Of a stretch of 64,000 nt of DNA, positions 1 to 12,400 are shown in pieces. A program made the translations under genes and the position numbers. Source of the stretch: Tulasnella sp. 424. Its lineage: Eukaryota > Basidiomycota > Agaricomycetes > Cantharellales > Tulasnellaceae. Below the pieces are notes generated by a model. It was given only the letters and a program-made list of their open reading frames with translations, had not been told where the DNA came from and made no database searches. The stretch is taken from contig WSUB01000002.1 in assembly GCA_019633425.1 (NCBI GenBank), forward strand, positions 558,001 to 622,000, written 5' to 3'. The first letter of the stretch is position 1. Each line of letters opens with the position of its first letter.

Positions 1-1467
1 GGTATTTGATTAAGGTAGCTGACGGTCTGAATCGACGAACACAACGTGAAGGTTAAAGGTTGTCAGGACATTCTTAAGACCATGCGAACCCACCTGCTTC
101 GAGATATCAGCAACACCAGTGCCTAGCTCCCGCCGAATCGAGGCCCCAGCCTGCTTAATCTCAAGAAGGAACTCAGGGAAGCTACGAAGGCAGACTCCAC
201 GGAGGGTGTGATTCCAGTCCGCCAATTCGTTTTCATCCCGTCCAGCTCTCGACCGCATCACGTCGTCCCAGGCGGGCTGCAAGCTCCCAAGAGCCCCAAA
301 TAGCCCTATCCCAAGCCAAACGTGGGCGAGAAGAGATTTCTTGATGGAGCTTTGCACCGTTGACAACATAGAGGTCGTCATTCCCAGCAACGGAGAAACG
401 AGCGATGCAAAAGTGGTTTGGTCGACGAGCGTTGGAAGGAGAGCCAAACGTTGCAAGGTCTCTTGTTCGGCTTCGGAAAGTGCAATAAGCGCTTCCACCC
501 ATTGCGCTATATCCTTGGCAGCTGTGGCACCACCGCCGTCAGACTCCGTCTCCACCCTCCCGAGAATTGCACGATAGCCGGGTTCCAAACACCGCTTGGC
601 CCAGGCGCCCCGCATCTCTGCATAGCCGTTTTGTGCTTCTTGGAGAGTTTCAAAGATTTCTGTAGCAGCCGGATGTGACGGATGAGTGGCTGGCAAGGGA
701 AGAGATCGTAGAGCTGTGACAACAGGCTGTAACGACTTGACGCTCTGAGAGGGAATTGTTGGGACTTGATTGGGTGGGGATGGGAGGTAGGACGTTGGGT
801 CGATAGGAGTTGCGGCGCACGCTTCCGCAACCGTTTTGGTGTACAGCTGGGTGAGTTTTTTTGCTCCTGTGTCGACCAACTGGGCCGACTCGTAATTCTG
901 AGAGCCAAATGCTAACGTGGCATTCAATCGCTGCAAAGCATCGATGTACGTCATAACGTCGTTCTGTCTGGGTCTAATGCACCACGTCGTTTGTCAATGA
1001 GAGCAGCAAAGGTCGTGGTAAGTAAGGCAGCACGAACCCTCGAAGGATCAAGGCCTCTTCAGCGGCGGTATCTTCTTGGTTACTGGCAACATTTTCGATG
1101 CTTTGAAGGGTTCTATCGATGTCTTGGGATACTTGAGTGAATAGTTTCGCCAAGAACCACAGAAGGTTACTGACTTTTCGATATCCTGGTTAGAGTCTGA
1201 GTTGATGTGTGCAAGGGAAGAATGGATTTTTCAAGGTGTTTCAAGCGGTCGTCAAACTTCTTGAGAATAGCTATAAGGCACAATCGGTCACGTTTATTCG
1301 ATCTGTAGCTTGCGTTTGACCCGAAGACTCTCACTCGTCATTCGCTGTGAGATCTGGCTCGTTTTGTGGAGGTATTGATCGAGCTTTTAAAGGCGAAACG
1401 TGAGATAGGTCAAATCGGCTGAATATTTAGGCTGTACCAATTGAATGTCAGCAGTTTCATCGTCCAT
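1..1467 (-). CDS. EXO70: EXO70 exocyst complex subunit (3' part beyond window)
   Basis: Exo70 is a rod-shaped exocyst subunit that helps tether secretory vesicles to the plasma membrane. The gene starts with a 30-nt exon at 1467 (MDDETADIQL) and continues through four short exons. When spliced these give the family signatures KTSQISQRM, FDDRLKHLEKSILPLH, DIDRTLQSIENVA and GPRQNDVMTYIDALQRLN, in the usual order for the Exo70 N-terminal coiled-coil region. A long exon of about 310 residues then runs to the window edge. It ends near position 13 at a probable donor (gtcagc), so the C-terminal part and the stop lie outside. The start was chosen because the short acidic first exon matches the family N-terminus and is in phase. 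The region upstream is shared divergently with the next gene. Identification is by motif recall and is strong; the exact intron ends are inferred. Confidence 0.87.
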
Positions 1468-2097
1468 GTTGGCACCGGAGTTTGTTGGTCGCCTGCTCGT
1501 GTTGTCGATTGTTCCTCTTCGAGGCCGGATATCTCGGCGGTAACACGGTTCGCCGAGCGACGTCACGAACCCAGCCTGTTTTTCGTCTCCCCCTTCTCGC
1601 GCTGAGCTTAATTGACGTGCAAAAACCCAATCCGTCTGACTATACAATGACCGAGAACTAAGAACCTATATCAAATGCGTTAGTGATTGTGTTATACCCC
1701 TGTCGAAAGTCCTGGGACCTGCACAAGCCGCGTTGAGCCCTTGAAACATCTCCAACGTGTCTTTACGAATCAGCGCCAATCCTCGAATGCCAGCTTGTAA
1801 ATTATTGGCTCGTCCGAGTGATATTATCTGGAGTCTGAAGACGGAACAGGTGACTCTGAAGACGGTCTAGGGTTCTCCGAGCTTCCTATACTCGAGACAC
1901 GATGCTTCCGTTAGGCACCACTATCAACGGAACATATGAATCTTACCTGTGATACCAATGCTTCTACCCTAGCTTATGTACCGATCCCGCCATGATCAAA
2001 ATCCTGCAAAAATGGCCTACAGCTAGCTCCATTTCCGGACTTTAGATGGCCGGCTTCCAGGGGATAGGCGAAGAGGCAGAAAGATCTAGCCCTGGAG
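1468..2097. other. divergent intergenic region, exo70 / Ser-Pro-rich gene
   Basis: About 0.6 kb between divergently oriented genes. No tRNA, repeat or convincing coding exon was recognised, although an unplaced first exon of the downstream + strand gene probably lies near its right end. ATGs at 1901 and 2046 are candidates. Confidence 0.4.
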
Positions 2098-3750
2098 TTG
2101 AGAAATCTGCTGCCAACGGCTGGCCAAACTCCCAGAACGTTTGGACATTATTGCAATGTCAAGGAAGACAACACGACATCCCAATTTGAACCAACGCCAC
2201 CCAAGACCGATCCGCTAGACGCACTACAAAAAGAGACTCCAGTTCGTCGAAGCACTCCCTTCGTTTCAGGTCCCCCTCCCATCCTAACCTTCCGACTCTG
2301 GCATGTGGATGAGGTACTCTAACTCTTCTGATTACCAACCCCCAGCTTTCAACGGTTCTTACCCACCTCCTGGTGAAGAAATTCCTACCGACTATACAAG
2401 CTTCTTCAACTTTGGCGATACACCTCCCCCATCCCCGTCAAAAGTGAAAAACTTCTTTGGTTCACTTCGGTACGCGCATCGATGAGACAGCAGGTGTGCA
2501 TTCTAGTTCTGACCCTCGGTACATTTCTTGTTTATAGAAATAGAGCTCGGTCCAACCCTGACAACGATGGCGAGTTCAAGATGCGTCAACGATCGAGAAC
2601 CAACCCATTCGAGGATAAGAACAAGCTGAAAGTCATCGTCGATTCGTGGGGCGCTAGTTCCCAGAGCAAAGCCATCGACGACTCTTTGATTACCAAAGAC
2701 ATCCCACCTGTCCCCAAATTGCCTGAGGTAGGATGCCCTTTTCAGACGTGGAACTACACGAATCTGAGGCTTCATTCTAGGTCCTGAAACCTTCTCGAAC
2801 CCGCCTAAGACCACTCGCTCCCGTCGACATCGAAGGAAGGCATACCATCAGAGGCGTCGAGCTTGGAATAGCTGAGAATAACGTACTCCAGGTATGAGGA
2901 AGCGCTCATTGCATTTCATTACTATTCTGATTCTGGGATACTCAGACTCGTCCGCTCGGAGAATCCTCTCCCATCCGCGCTGAGAGGGTGAAACCCCTTA
3001 TGTCCTTGAGCTCTGTGAGGGTACCATGTCACCAACTACTAGCTCGAGCTAAACGTGTTGAACCACTTGTAGCTTCAATCACCGCCTCCGTCACGGCACG
3101 CTGGCTTGGTAGACGCTACGAACAGTCCCCGAAGTCCTCTTTACGCGGCCGCCGTCCCTCCAGTAGCGTCTCCTGTCCAACAGATTGCACCAACTACAAC
3201 CGTACACACAAGCAAAGAGGGCTCTTCTTCCCCTAATAGGCGGTTTTACGGGGGACTAGTTCTGAATGGGCACGCAACGCTTCGAGGAGAATTACCGACA
3301 CCTTCCCAGCAAAGCTCATCTCTCGACAGAGCTCACTCGTCTCATTCAACCGCTTCGAGCGAATGCTTTAGTGTTCGGACGCCGAGTACCACATCCTCTT
3401 CGGTAAACCCTTTCCTTCGCACAAGCTCTGGCGACTCTATGCTTGATGTCTACCGCCCACACCTCGAGCCACTAGCCCCCATATCCCCGTTCGGCGTGTC
3501 CTTTCCCGGGTCCACCGAGGCTGTATCGTGCAGCTCAGGCGGGACTGGTCATGTCGCGCCGCCCGTGTGGACTCCAAGCACTGTCGATTCAGTGCATTCC
3601 AACGATGAACGAACCACGGAGACACGGGCCGGGAATGACGCTTCAGATAGCCCAGACTTACAGAGGCCTGAAGAAGGGGAATTAGCGAGTGACCTTTCGA
3701 TGTGGTGGGGTTCTGAGGGCGCATATTACTATGGCACCCGCGCTGCATAA
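2098..3750 (+). CDS. Ser/Pro-rich hypothetical protein (5' end unresolved)
   Basis: I do not recognise this protein. A series of exons joins in frame: an open segment from about 2098 (contains TPPKTDPLDALQKETPVRR), then one containing FNGSYPPPGEEIPTDY, one containing RSRTNPFEDKNKLKVIVDSW, one with VLKPSRTRLRPLAPVD, a short exon with TRPLGESSPIRAERVK, and a last exon of about 220 residues ending at the stop at 3750. Introns are typical, for example gtaggatg...ctag near 2729-2781 and gtatgagg...ctcag near 2891-2945. Composition is disordered: Ser, Pro and Thr rich, no membrane helix and no known domain. It ends with an acidic stretch followed by an aromatic tail (MWWGSEGAYYYG). No in-frame ATG precedes 2098, so either a first exon was missed or translation starts at the ATG at 2303/2309. 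It converges on the CLASP gene. Confidence 0.6.
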
Positions 3751-4027
3751 ACTGCGTAACACCTTTTGTCGGATTAGTTTTCTGTACATACCGAGCCTTC
3801 TTTGCTCTGTCGTGAACCTTGTGCTTCGTTATCATTCAGGAAATATGTTGCACATGTTGGCCTTACTCGGAAGATTCGAGAAGAGTAACATAATCAATAA
3901 GCAGATAGACTAACTACCACAGAAGGCCCCATGGAATGAGTAAAAGTGCCAGGCGGAACGGGCAAGCTAAGGTAAGCACATGTATGGACTATAGATGAAT
4001 CGTTGTGCAGAGCGGCTATAGTCCTCC

Positions 4028-6956
4028 CTATGCTCGAAGGATGTTCAATTCTTTCTCCATCAGTGCAACTCTTGCCTCGGATTCGCCCTCGCTATCGTAG
4101 GGGTCTTTGATAGCTCGAACAGTTAGAGGTTTGCCGGCAGGTGGGGGAGTGTGAGTCGCAATGGCATGATGGTCTCGAAGCACTGGGAACGACGCGTGTG
4201 TGGCTGGCATAGGGGCGAAATCGTCAGGTAAGACGACAGACACGTCGAAATCCATCAGATTGTCCGCGGTAGCGGAGGACGGCCCTTGTGCGGATGGAGG
4301 AGTAGACCGGCGGGAAAGAATGATCGTTTGATCCAAGTCTACGAGCAAATCACCTTTTGAGGCGACGGGACTTGCGACCGGGGTGGTTGATCGAGGGACT
4401 CTCGAGGCTTGTGGCGTCGCGTCCAACGGCGGCTCTGGGGTAGTGCTGACTGGGGGAGCCTCCTTGACTGAGTCGTGGTCATCATCGTCGGCTGGTAACG
4501 ACGATTCCTCCGGTGGTAGAGGAACCTGCATGGCCACAACAACCTCTTTTGGCACGTCCTTGGGCACGGGTGGCCGGTTGGCACCCGGCTTGACCGAAGA
4601 GGGGCCAGTTTTACTGGGAGCAGCCGGCTTCTTTGTCTGCGCTGTCTCCTTGCGCGTGTTCAAGCTTGAGGGCATTTTCTTCACAGTCGGCGCCGATTCC
4701 GGCGCCTTCTTCGCAGCGGGAGCGGCCGGCGCGGCTGTGACTTCTGGCTTCCGAACAGAAGGTTTTTGCCGTGCCATCTGAGCGAGAGTCGGCTCATTAA
4801 CGCCTCCTCGTCGACGTGTTGGGGCGAAACCTTGAGTCTGACCAGGCGGGGGAGCTGCACCTCGTCTATTTAAAACAGCAGGGCGTTTTGCCGTCGAAGC
4901 CGATGCAGATGACGAGGAGACAGATGACACGAGTGGAGCGGGAGTGATAACAGCAGCTACACTTTCGGGTCGGGAAGGACCTTGATCCGCCCCTCCATTC
5001 GATACAATCTTGGGTTCGCTGACACCTGCAGGTTTTGCTGTCACCGAGGCCGCAGAACTTGACACTGCTGATGAAGTCAACGGGCTTGGCACCGGCGGTT
5101 CAGGATCGTTCAACTCCAGCGGCGACTGGGTATCCAAAGCTGAGCCTGGACGGCTCTCTGGTAGCGGAACCTTCGTCGCGACGTCCGAGATGGCCGGTGT
5201 GTTACTAGCCACCTCCGGTGCAGTTGTTGGATACGGAGGATCTTCGCGGGGTGGGGTCGCATGTCTGCGGAGATCGATCAGAGGGCGCGGTTTGGGCCTA
5301 AGCTTTTCCTGATCCTGAACAGGAATAGGCTGCGAGCGAACTGGACGTAGAGGTGGGTCCTTCATACTGACAGCGCGAACGGGGCCCTGAGCTGGTCGTA
5401 CGGGTCCTTTGGACAGACCCGTTTCTGGTTTGGGACGCTGAACGCGGACAAATGTCGATGAGGAGGAGGCTGAAGAAGGGGCAGGGTCTCGATCGGCATT
5501 TGCAACGGGCATTACACAGACAGGAGGAGGTCGGCTCGGAGGTGCACGAACCGGGACTGTCGGCACTTGCTCGGAGGACTTAGTGGAACCCAAATGTTGT
5601 GCACGAGACGCCGGTCGAGACACCACGGAGGTTGCTGAGACTGTCGGAGGCGCGTAATCCCTTGCGACCGCCGCACGCGACGCAGGTCGAGCGGTTACTC
5701 TGTCTTCCGGAGGCTGCATCACAGCGTCACCCCTCCGGGCTACGTAATGCGCTGTCCGTGAATGTAAATCGGACCTTGAGCCAGACGATGCTCCGGACGA
5801 CGTTGGTGGAACGGGAGGGACAGGTTCGTGCCGTTCAAGACGCGATCCAGGCCGAGAGGGAGGGTTTGACGGAGGCCTCTCCGATCCCGGATGCTTCGGT
5901 CGCATGGGACGAGAAGGACCAGCGGGCACTGTTGATGCAGACGCCCCTGCTGGAGGTGCTTGGCTAACGGGCTTGACCTTAAGTGCAGCCACAGGTTTGG
6001 CGCCATTTGATGTGGCAACATTGCTGTTTATGTTCAGATACTTGCGAATTGTGGGCGAAAATGGCGTAGTGAATCTGCGACGTATCCCGAATGTCAGGAA
6101 GCGGAGCTATGAGAAGAACCAGAATACATACGTCTCGACTCGTTCTGGCCACATTTCACTGTACTTCTCGAAAACCTTCCGACTGACCTGACGAACAGTC
6201 GGGTTGGCATCGCGAGCGGTGTCCTTGACGATCGACTCTATGTCTTCTGCGTTGCCCCTATGCCGAATTTGTATCGACGAGGTGCCTTCTCTAACATCTA
6301 GCAGGCTTTTATCGAAGTGTTCTAGGACGTGGAGCGTCGCTTCGATTGCAGCCAAACGAAGCGTCTGCGACTTGTCTTTGACGGCCTCCCGCAGATGCGG
6401 TACAATCGAAGGAAGATGACAATGTTCAATAATAAGGAGGAGGCAGGCTTGGCCGCGGTTGACAAAGACCTTGTTGGGTCGAGAAAGCACCTTTACGAGA
6501 GCTGGGATGATTATCGGGACGAGTGGTTCGAACCGCGCACCAAGCCGAGGAGCAAAAGAGGACACAAGATCAAGGGCTACTCCGGAGAGCCTCCCTCTTT
6601 CGGATACCATCTATGATGTGTCGGGTTAGGAGGGAGCTATGACGGAAGCGAGAGGAGGACTTACGCTGTTCGTGATGGGTTTGTAGTTTGCCTTGATAGC
6701 AGTGACGAACTCCGGATCAAGCTTGGTAGCTCCTCCTCGAGTCAAAGCGGCAAATTTTTGAATGGCTCTTGATATCTTTTCCCAATTGTCTTCGGTCTCG
6801 GGGAGAGCAAGGGTGCCTTGTATTTCCCGAAGTTGGGATGCAAATTCAGCTGCAGTTGTACACTAGAACCGAAACCAGGTTCAGTAATCTCATTCCTCCG
6901 AAGGATGTATGTACGGGACAGCCTACTGGTATCTTGTCTGGAATTGAGGGTGCCAT
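4028..6956 (-). CDS. CLASP-family microtubule-associated protein (CLASP_N domain)
   Basis: CLASP proteins (yeast Stu1, fission yeast Cls1) bind microtubules through TOG/HEAT domains and promote rescue at plus ends and in the spindle. Splicing from the ATG at 6956 gives MAPSIPDKIP, then an exon with LALPETEDNWEKISRAIQKF and ...PITNS, then one with LSGVALDLVSSFAPRLGARF and PALVKVLSRPNKVFVNR. That is the conserved order of the CLASP N-terminal HEAT domain. A final exon of about 660 residues is Pro/Ser/Thr/Ala-rich, basic and apparently disordered, ending in a short helical segment (ARVALMEKELNILRA). The protein is about 900 residues, so it has one clear CLASP_N domain and a long disordered tail rather than several obvious TOG repeats. 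The start was selected because only this ATG is in phase with the next acceptor. The stop lies about 280 bp from the convergent gene. Domain identity is confident; the orthologue assignment is less so. Confidence 0.82.
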
Positions 6957-7177
6957 TCGACGAACGAGACGTTGATGGCGAGATGAACGAAAGGGTTGAA
7001 GATCGTTTGGTGTTTGGACTGGCGGTTCCCACGTGATCGGGGGAAAGTTCGAGGTAAACAAAACGTGCCTCCCCTCCAACTCGACATTGTTTTATTCTTA
7101 CGCTTCAATAGTAAATGCCTCGATACAGACACTACGACCTGCTACACCGCTACCATCTACACGTTGCTGCTGTCTTA

Positions 7178-8795
7178 CTATTTTGACCTTGACAAAACGG
7201 TCTGGTAAGGGCAAGTTTAAGCTTTCGGTGCGCTCGACCCACCTGAGGCTTTTTCATTACTCTTGAGAACCATCCAACCGCCATGCTCTCCGTCGTAAAT
7301 ACCACATATAGCCGTACTTAGGATATTGGTTATTTGTACGTCTTAGGAAGCCTGAGAGATAACTCACGCCGAAAGGGTGCGCGGTCTACATCCTCTCCTT
7401 CATCGACCAAGACAATTGCACCCGCGTTGGCTTCTCCGTCTCCCACAGCTTTACACGCATCTAGAGCCATTATTTTAGAGCTCTTATCGCCGTAGTGCAT
7501 GAGATATTGACCTTGGAACTCGCTGGTCATCACGGTACTGATTGCAGCATGTGCGTCCAAATCTGACCCCGGCTCGAAGCAGCGAGTGACCGCCTGCCCC
7601 AAAGCCTGAGCCAAATTAGACCTCATTATTTGCTCTCCAGTCCCTGAAGTTGGTCGTCGGCAAACGTAGACCTCACAGAGCACTGAAGAGACGAACAAAC
7701 CTGACACGCTGACGGCGACTCGCGGTGAAGCCCAGCATCCTGCACCAAAGGTTGCAGCCTGTTATAATCAGTGCTTATCTCGTGATGAGGTGCTTTTACC
7801 TCAATTCTCACCTCCCCTATCCTTCCAGAGAGCTTCATTAGGATGCCTCCACTGCATAGCGACGTTGTTGTAAGTGATTCGCGAGGCTCGTGCTAGACGT
7901 AAGAGAACTGTAACGGAACCTACCTGGATACTCCAGCCGATGTCAAGATCTGTCCGACCTTGCTTCTGCAGAATGTCAGAGCCCCCACGGTGTCTTGCAT
8001 CGGAGGAGGCGGTCCGTCCTCGGGAGAACGGGTACCTTCGATAACTTGTCGCCAGTGCTGCCATTCTGCTCTTGCCCGTTCCGAAACCATAGCCTCAGGC
8101 TCTACTAAATGGCATTTGGCGGTGGTCTGAGCAAATTCCCTGGCACCTCGCGAGACCAAAAGTCTGTTCTAGGAAAGGTATAGTGAGTAAGCAAGCGAGA
8201 AGCCCATCTCCGCGGCTCTGACAAGGGGGAAACTCGACCAAATGGATCCGGAGTCTTAGAGTACTGCAAGACTGCAGATGCTGCCTCCACGGGGTTTCGA
8301 ACACCTAGCAAAAAGTCACAATGAGCTTGTTAATTTGGGGTTTATGAACTGGTCATGGTTACCTGGGATCGCTCCAACTGCACCGAAATGAGAACTCGAG
8401 GTCATCAGAGATGCATCGCATTCGACGTCTCCTTCATAAGTAAGGTTCGACCCGTAGCCTGCGACGTGGATCAGAGAACAATATACAATCCAAACAATGA
8501 ACCAGGTGGCCGACCGGCATTGAATATCTCGTCGTTCTCCAGAACTTTGATGGCATCAACTGTCGGTCGAAGAACTAGGCCTTCTAAGCCAACTAAGTCC
8601 GGAGTGTTCGATTCCGTAAACGATATGGTACAAGCTCTATTTGTGTGTCACTTCCTGCAGCAATCAGTAAATGCGCAATGATGCCCGACTTCACCTTTGA
8701 AGTCCTTCTTTGACCCTCTTCTCGGAGAGTTTGACGTGATAACCTGCCCCGCCATGGACCACGATGACGTGTTGAAAACTGTGCTCTTCACTCAT
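7178..8795 (-). CDS. taspase-like threonine aspartase (asparaginase_2 / Ntn-hydrolase family)
   Basis: Members are made as precursors that self-cleave before a threonine, which becomes the N-terminal nucleophile. Human taspase 1 then cuts proteins after Asp; related enzymes hydrolyse asparagine or isoaspartyl peptides. The spliced product shows the family landmarks in order: N-terminal IVVHGGAGYH, GYGSNLTYEGDVECDASLM, GAIPGVRNPVEAASAVL with GRVSP, the cleavage/nucleophile site QDTVGALTF, AGVSRGGI..KLSGRIGEA, ATFGAGCWASPR, GTGEQIMRSNLAQAL, and a C-terminal FTTESMAVGW. The HTTE/FTTES ending and the GTGEQ segment favour taspase over plain asparaginase. I chose the last intron (gtgggtcg...ttaccag) because it yields a short basic tail ending at 7178. 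It is complete, with at least eight exons and no defects. Upstream it shares a roughly 650-bp promoter region with wee1. The substrate cannot be read from sequence. Confidence 0.85.
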
Positions 8796-9448
8796 TTAAG
8801 ACTGGATGAAGGACAAAGTTCGACCGTCGGGTTGATGGGTGATAGCGCACTAGGCTGACTTCGAGCCACACGATCTGAGTACCATGATCACACACAGAAG
8901 ACTCCAACCTCGCTCACACCAGCAGTGAGTTGTCCGCGTTGACGGCTTATATGGCGGGTTTTCTAGACCCTTTAAGGTTCGGTGTGAAAGCCCAAGTGCC
9001 TCTCGTCACGTCTCATATACTCCTTTAGTCGGCGTCTATTTACCCATGACGCGCGAGACGAGGACAAAATCGCTCTCATACCACCACCCTGGTCAGAAAA
9101 CGCTAGCACCTGCTCCATAAGCCTTCACTCTGCAACATTAATTTCACGGTTGGCTTGACTCAGATGACTCAAGGTTGATGAAGCGAAATCTGTGGACAAC
9201 ATAGCCCATCACAATGTTCGTTGGGGCGGAGTTACGGTTTGCAAATCCGAGGTAACGTGACTTTGTTTATTCGCTGCGCGACCTTTCGTTTCCGACTGCT
9301 CACCTCACCGCTTACACCCCTCCCCCTCAATCCACCCATTACACCGTTCATCATCGATAACGACGACACTGACGACCTTATAGCACGACCCCCCTCTCTC
9401 CTCCCCCTCCCCTCATCCTCGCTACGACCACCATCTTCCTATCGCAAA
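8796..9448. other. divergent promoter region, taspase-like gene / wee1
   Basis: About 650 bp between two divergent starts. It contains a pair of TGACTCA elements at 9156-9171, a short upstream ORF at 9214-9255 and a CT-rich tract from about 9290 to 9440 that probably forms the wee1 5' leader. No other gene is seen. Confidence 0.5.
9156..9171. promoter_or_regulatory. tandem TGACTCA pair (Gcn4/AP-1-type bZIP sites)
   Basis: Two exact TGACTCA heptamers separated by two bases lie about 280 bp upstream of the wee1 ATG and 360 bp upstream of the taspase-like ATG. TGACTCA is the known core site of Gcn4/AP-1-type bZIP regulators. That it works here is inference. Confidence 0.4.
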
Positions 9449-12400
9449 ATGCTCCAGACACCATCCATCAATCGCAACCTCAGACAAAATCACGTAGCAT
9501 CCACTCCGACACGCTCTTCCCACTCCCATCGCCCGGCTCCTGTTTTACTGGACTCTCCACCAAAGTACTCTTTGTTCAGCACGCCCCACTCGTCCCGGAA
9601 CTACAACGCCAGCAAATTCGACGAACGGGCCGCCTTTTCCTCCGACCCCAACACATCCGATGCCGATGACCAGTATGAAGAAGAGGACCCACTCTTCGAC
9701 GACGATGTCGAGGCTGTCTTGAATGGAAGCCCTACCACACCTGCTCCCCGGAAACCAAAGTCGTGTTTGTCGCTCGCGGAGCTGAGCGTGGCACGTCGTC
9801 ACAAGCCCAGCTCAGCCAAGTTGCCAACCCCAGGGAACCGCATTGCCCCTCCCCAATTCGGAACCGCCCCTCGATTCGTGCCGCACACTCCCAATAACGT
9901 GGACGACCAATGGAGGGATCATGCGAGTGCAGAATCCATGACGCGTCTCTCGATCGTTGATGACAGTTGGAACTCGAATGTTGGTCGTCGCGCCTCGCTT
10001 AACGCATGGGGTACCAAGTCCCTCCCCTGCAAGGATAGGAAGAGGCCAGTCAGCATCAGTTCGTACAAGTCCTCACGATACAACAAAGCAGGGAGTCCTC
10101 AAAACTTGATCGAGCGGTCCGATTCTCCAACTTCCCAGGAGGCGGCGGCATTGTTCCAAAGTGGGGGCCTCTTCACGGGTCGGACCATTTCGAAGTCTCC
10201 AGATGCTGCCACTCCCTTCTCTCCTTTCTCGAATTCCTCCCGGTTCCCTCCTCTCCAGTTGAGCATGGGCGTTTTGTCCCAGGAGACTGTTGCCAATCCA
10301 GAGCCATCGTCACCCGAACCGTTCCCACCTTTACCCAACGTCGCGGGCTCTTCGTCTCCATTCGCCCCTCTTCCTGCTCTAGGGAGCTTCAAACGAGCGC
10401 TCTCGCCTTCCCGTTCCAACATGTCCCTCTCGACTTCTGCGTCCACCGCGTCAAACACGTCCTATTCCAGTCCATCCGTCGAAGGACTCCACGCCCTTGG
10501 AGATGTCTCGAATGCTCCGCGCATTGCTCGCAAGTACAAGCCAAGGACTCGCAAGTCCAGTGGTCCAGGAACGGACGACAGTGACGGCGGTGCCGGAGAT
10601 CTCTCCTTTGGTTCTACGTCTTCTCTATCCCGGTCGAACAACAATAAAGTTTCGCCTTTAGTCGTAGACTTGGCAGAGGAGGGGCCATTTAGTCTTGTGA
10701 CGCCTTCATTCGAACCTTCCCCCGCAGCCAAATGGCCAACGACAGCTGCTCCAGCGCCAAGGAGTGGCCTTACGCGGTCAGAGAGCATAGACCCAGATGA
10801 GATGCTCTTCCATCTGGCTCGCAGTGCCCAGGAGGTAGAGGCGGCCAATGCAAAGCCCGTGATGCCAGACACGCCTATTAAGAGACACCCTGCGAAACCG
10901 CGCACCTGGGCATCAACGGGAAAGAACTGGGGCGTTGGCTCTGGTAAGGAATTCCTAGGTGGTAAGTCTTTCTCACATCTCGCGTTGTTCGTGAATATGG
11001 GCACTAATGGGGTCATTTCTGAAGCTCCTCGCAAATCCCTCCCCCTCCAGCTGTTCGCTGCTATACCAGATTCTCCAGACTCTGCCGACTCGGATCCCAG
11101 TCCCTCCAAAACTGGGAAACGAGTTGCACGCTCGTCCATGCCCGCTCGCCGGAGGTCCGCAGGTGTACTCAGTCTCCGAGGCTCACTTTCACCAGAGCCA
11201 CCCAGTCCAATCCCCGCTTTACCACTTAAAGGGCCCACCTCGTCTCCAGACAATCCGTTGGAGAGCCATATGCCTCGCAGCTTGCGCCGGACCGACCTGC
11301 TAACAGTCGGAAGGACGAGAAGCAGTCAGTCGATCAACAGCGACGTTTCGACCGATGACAGCCATACCCCCACCAAGCGTAATACACTGTCAGCATCATG
11401 GAAGGCCCGGGCGCTGGCTGTTCAAGCGGCTGACTCCCCAGATCCACTGGACACTGGTCTTTCTGGTTCCTCCAAGAGCGCGCTGGGGATCCCACCGCCC
11501 TCGCCAGGTCAACGAACGATGCCACCACCTCCCACCCCAATTGCGAAGCGCCCTTCCCTGACCACAATTGACGGCTCTCCCAGCGACACTTCATCGCTGC
11601 AGGCCTGGTCAAACCGGGTCCAAAGTCGCATCGCGGGGTCGGAAGATGGAGGGTTGATCGTCCCTCATCGGCTACATGGTCACCATGGGCCTGTCAAGTC
11701 GTTCCTCAAGGGCCGCCCCTCCCTTCAGACATCTACGACGCCGCTCCGTTCGTCCCTTCGTCGTGACTCTAATCCGTCAAAACCTATAGCCAGCATTGGC
11801 TGGGGCACACCAATTGCTGCTAGTTCGTCCGTTGGAGGCCGCCCAAGCCTGCCGTTGTTTGCAGGATCTCACGAAGGAGGAAATCTGCGCATTGGTGCTC
11901 ATAAAGACAACCCACTCTTCTTCGGAGTCGCCGCAAACCCGCCTGCTCTTCGGAGACCCCGATCGTCATCCCGAGTACCCCTATTGAGAGATCATCGTTC
12001 GCCAGACACCAGTGACCACATCGTACAGGAACGTCCTGGCCGCTTTGAACGGGATTTCGAAAAGGATGGCGCAGGTATCCTGGGCAAAGGCACTTTTGGC
12101 CAAGTGTTCAGGGTCAAGATGCGTGGATCCCACACAGTATTCGCTGTCAAGAGGAGTAAGCCATATGAAGGCGCACGACACCGGTATGTGCGTTCAGTAA
12201 TTTAGCGTAGAATGATCCTGATTGCTCTCAAATGCAGTGCCCGACTGCTAGAAGAAGTTGATGTATTACGCCATCTCACCTTGGCTAATGGCGACACCCA
12301 GTCTACACCTTCCACGCATCGCACCACACAGGGGCATGACAACGTTCTCCATTTCATTGATGCATGGGAGCAGGACTGCACGCTGTACATCCAAACCGAA

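Noticed and set aside
4383..4781. Open frame on the + strand inside the CLASP gene
   Set aside because: Antisense shadow of a GC-rich, Ser/Pro/Ala-rich coding exon; composition reflects the opposite strand.
10462..11253. 263-codon minus-strand frame inside wee1
   Set aside because: Antisense of the disordered Wee1 exon, no domain and no splice continuity.
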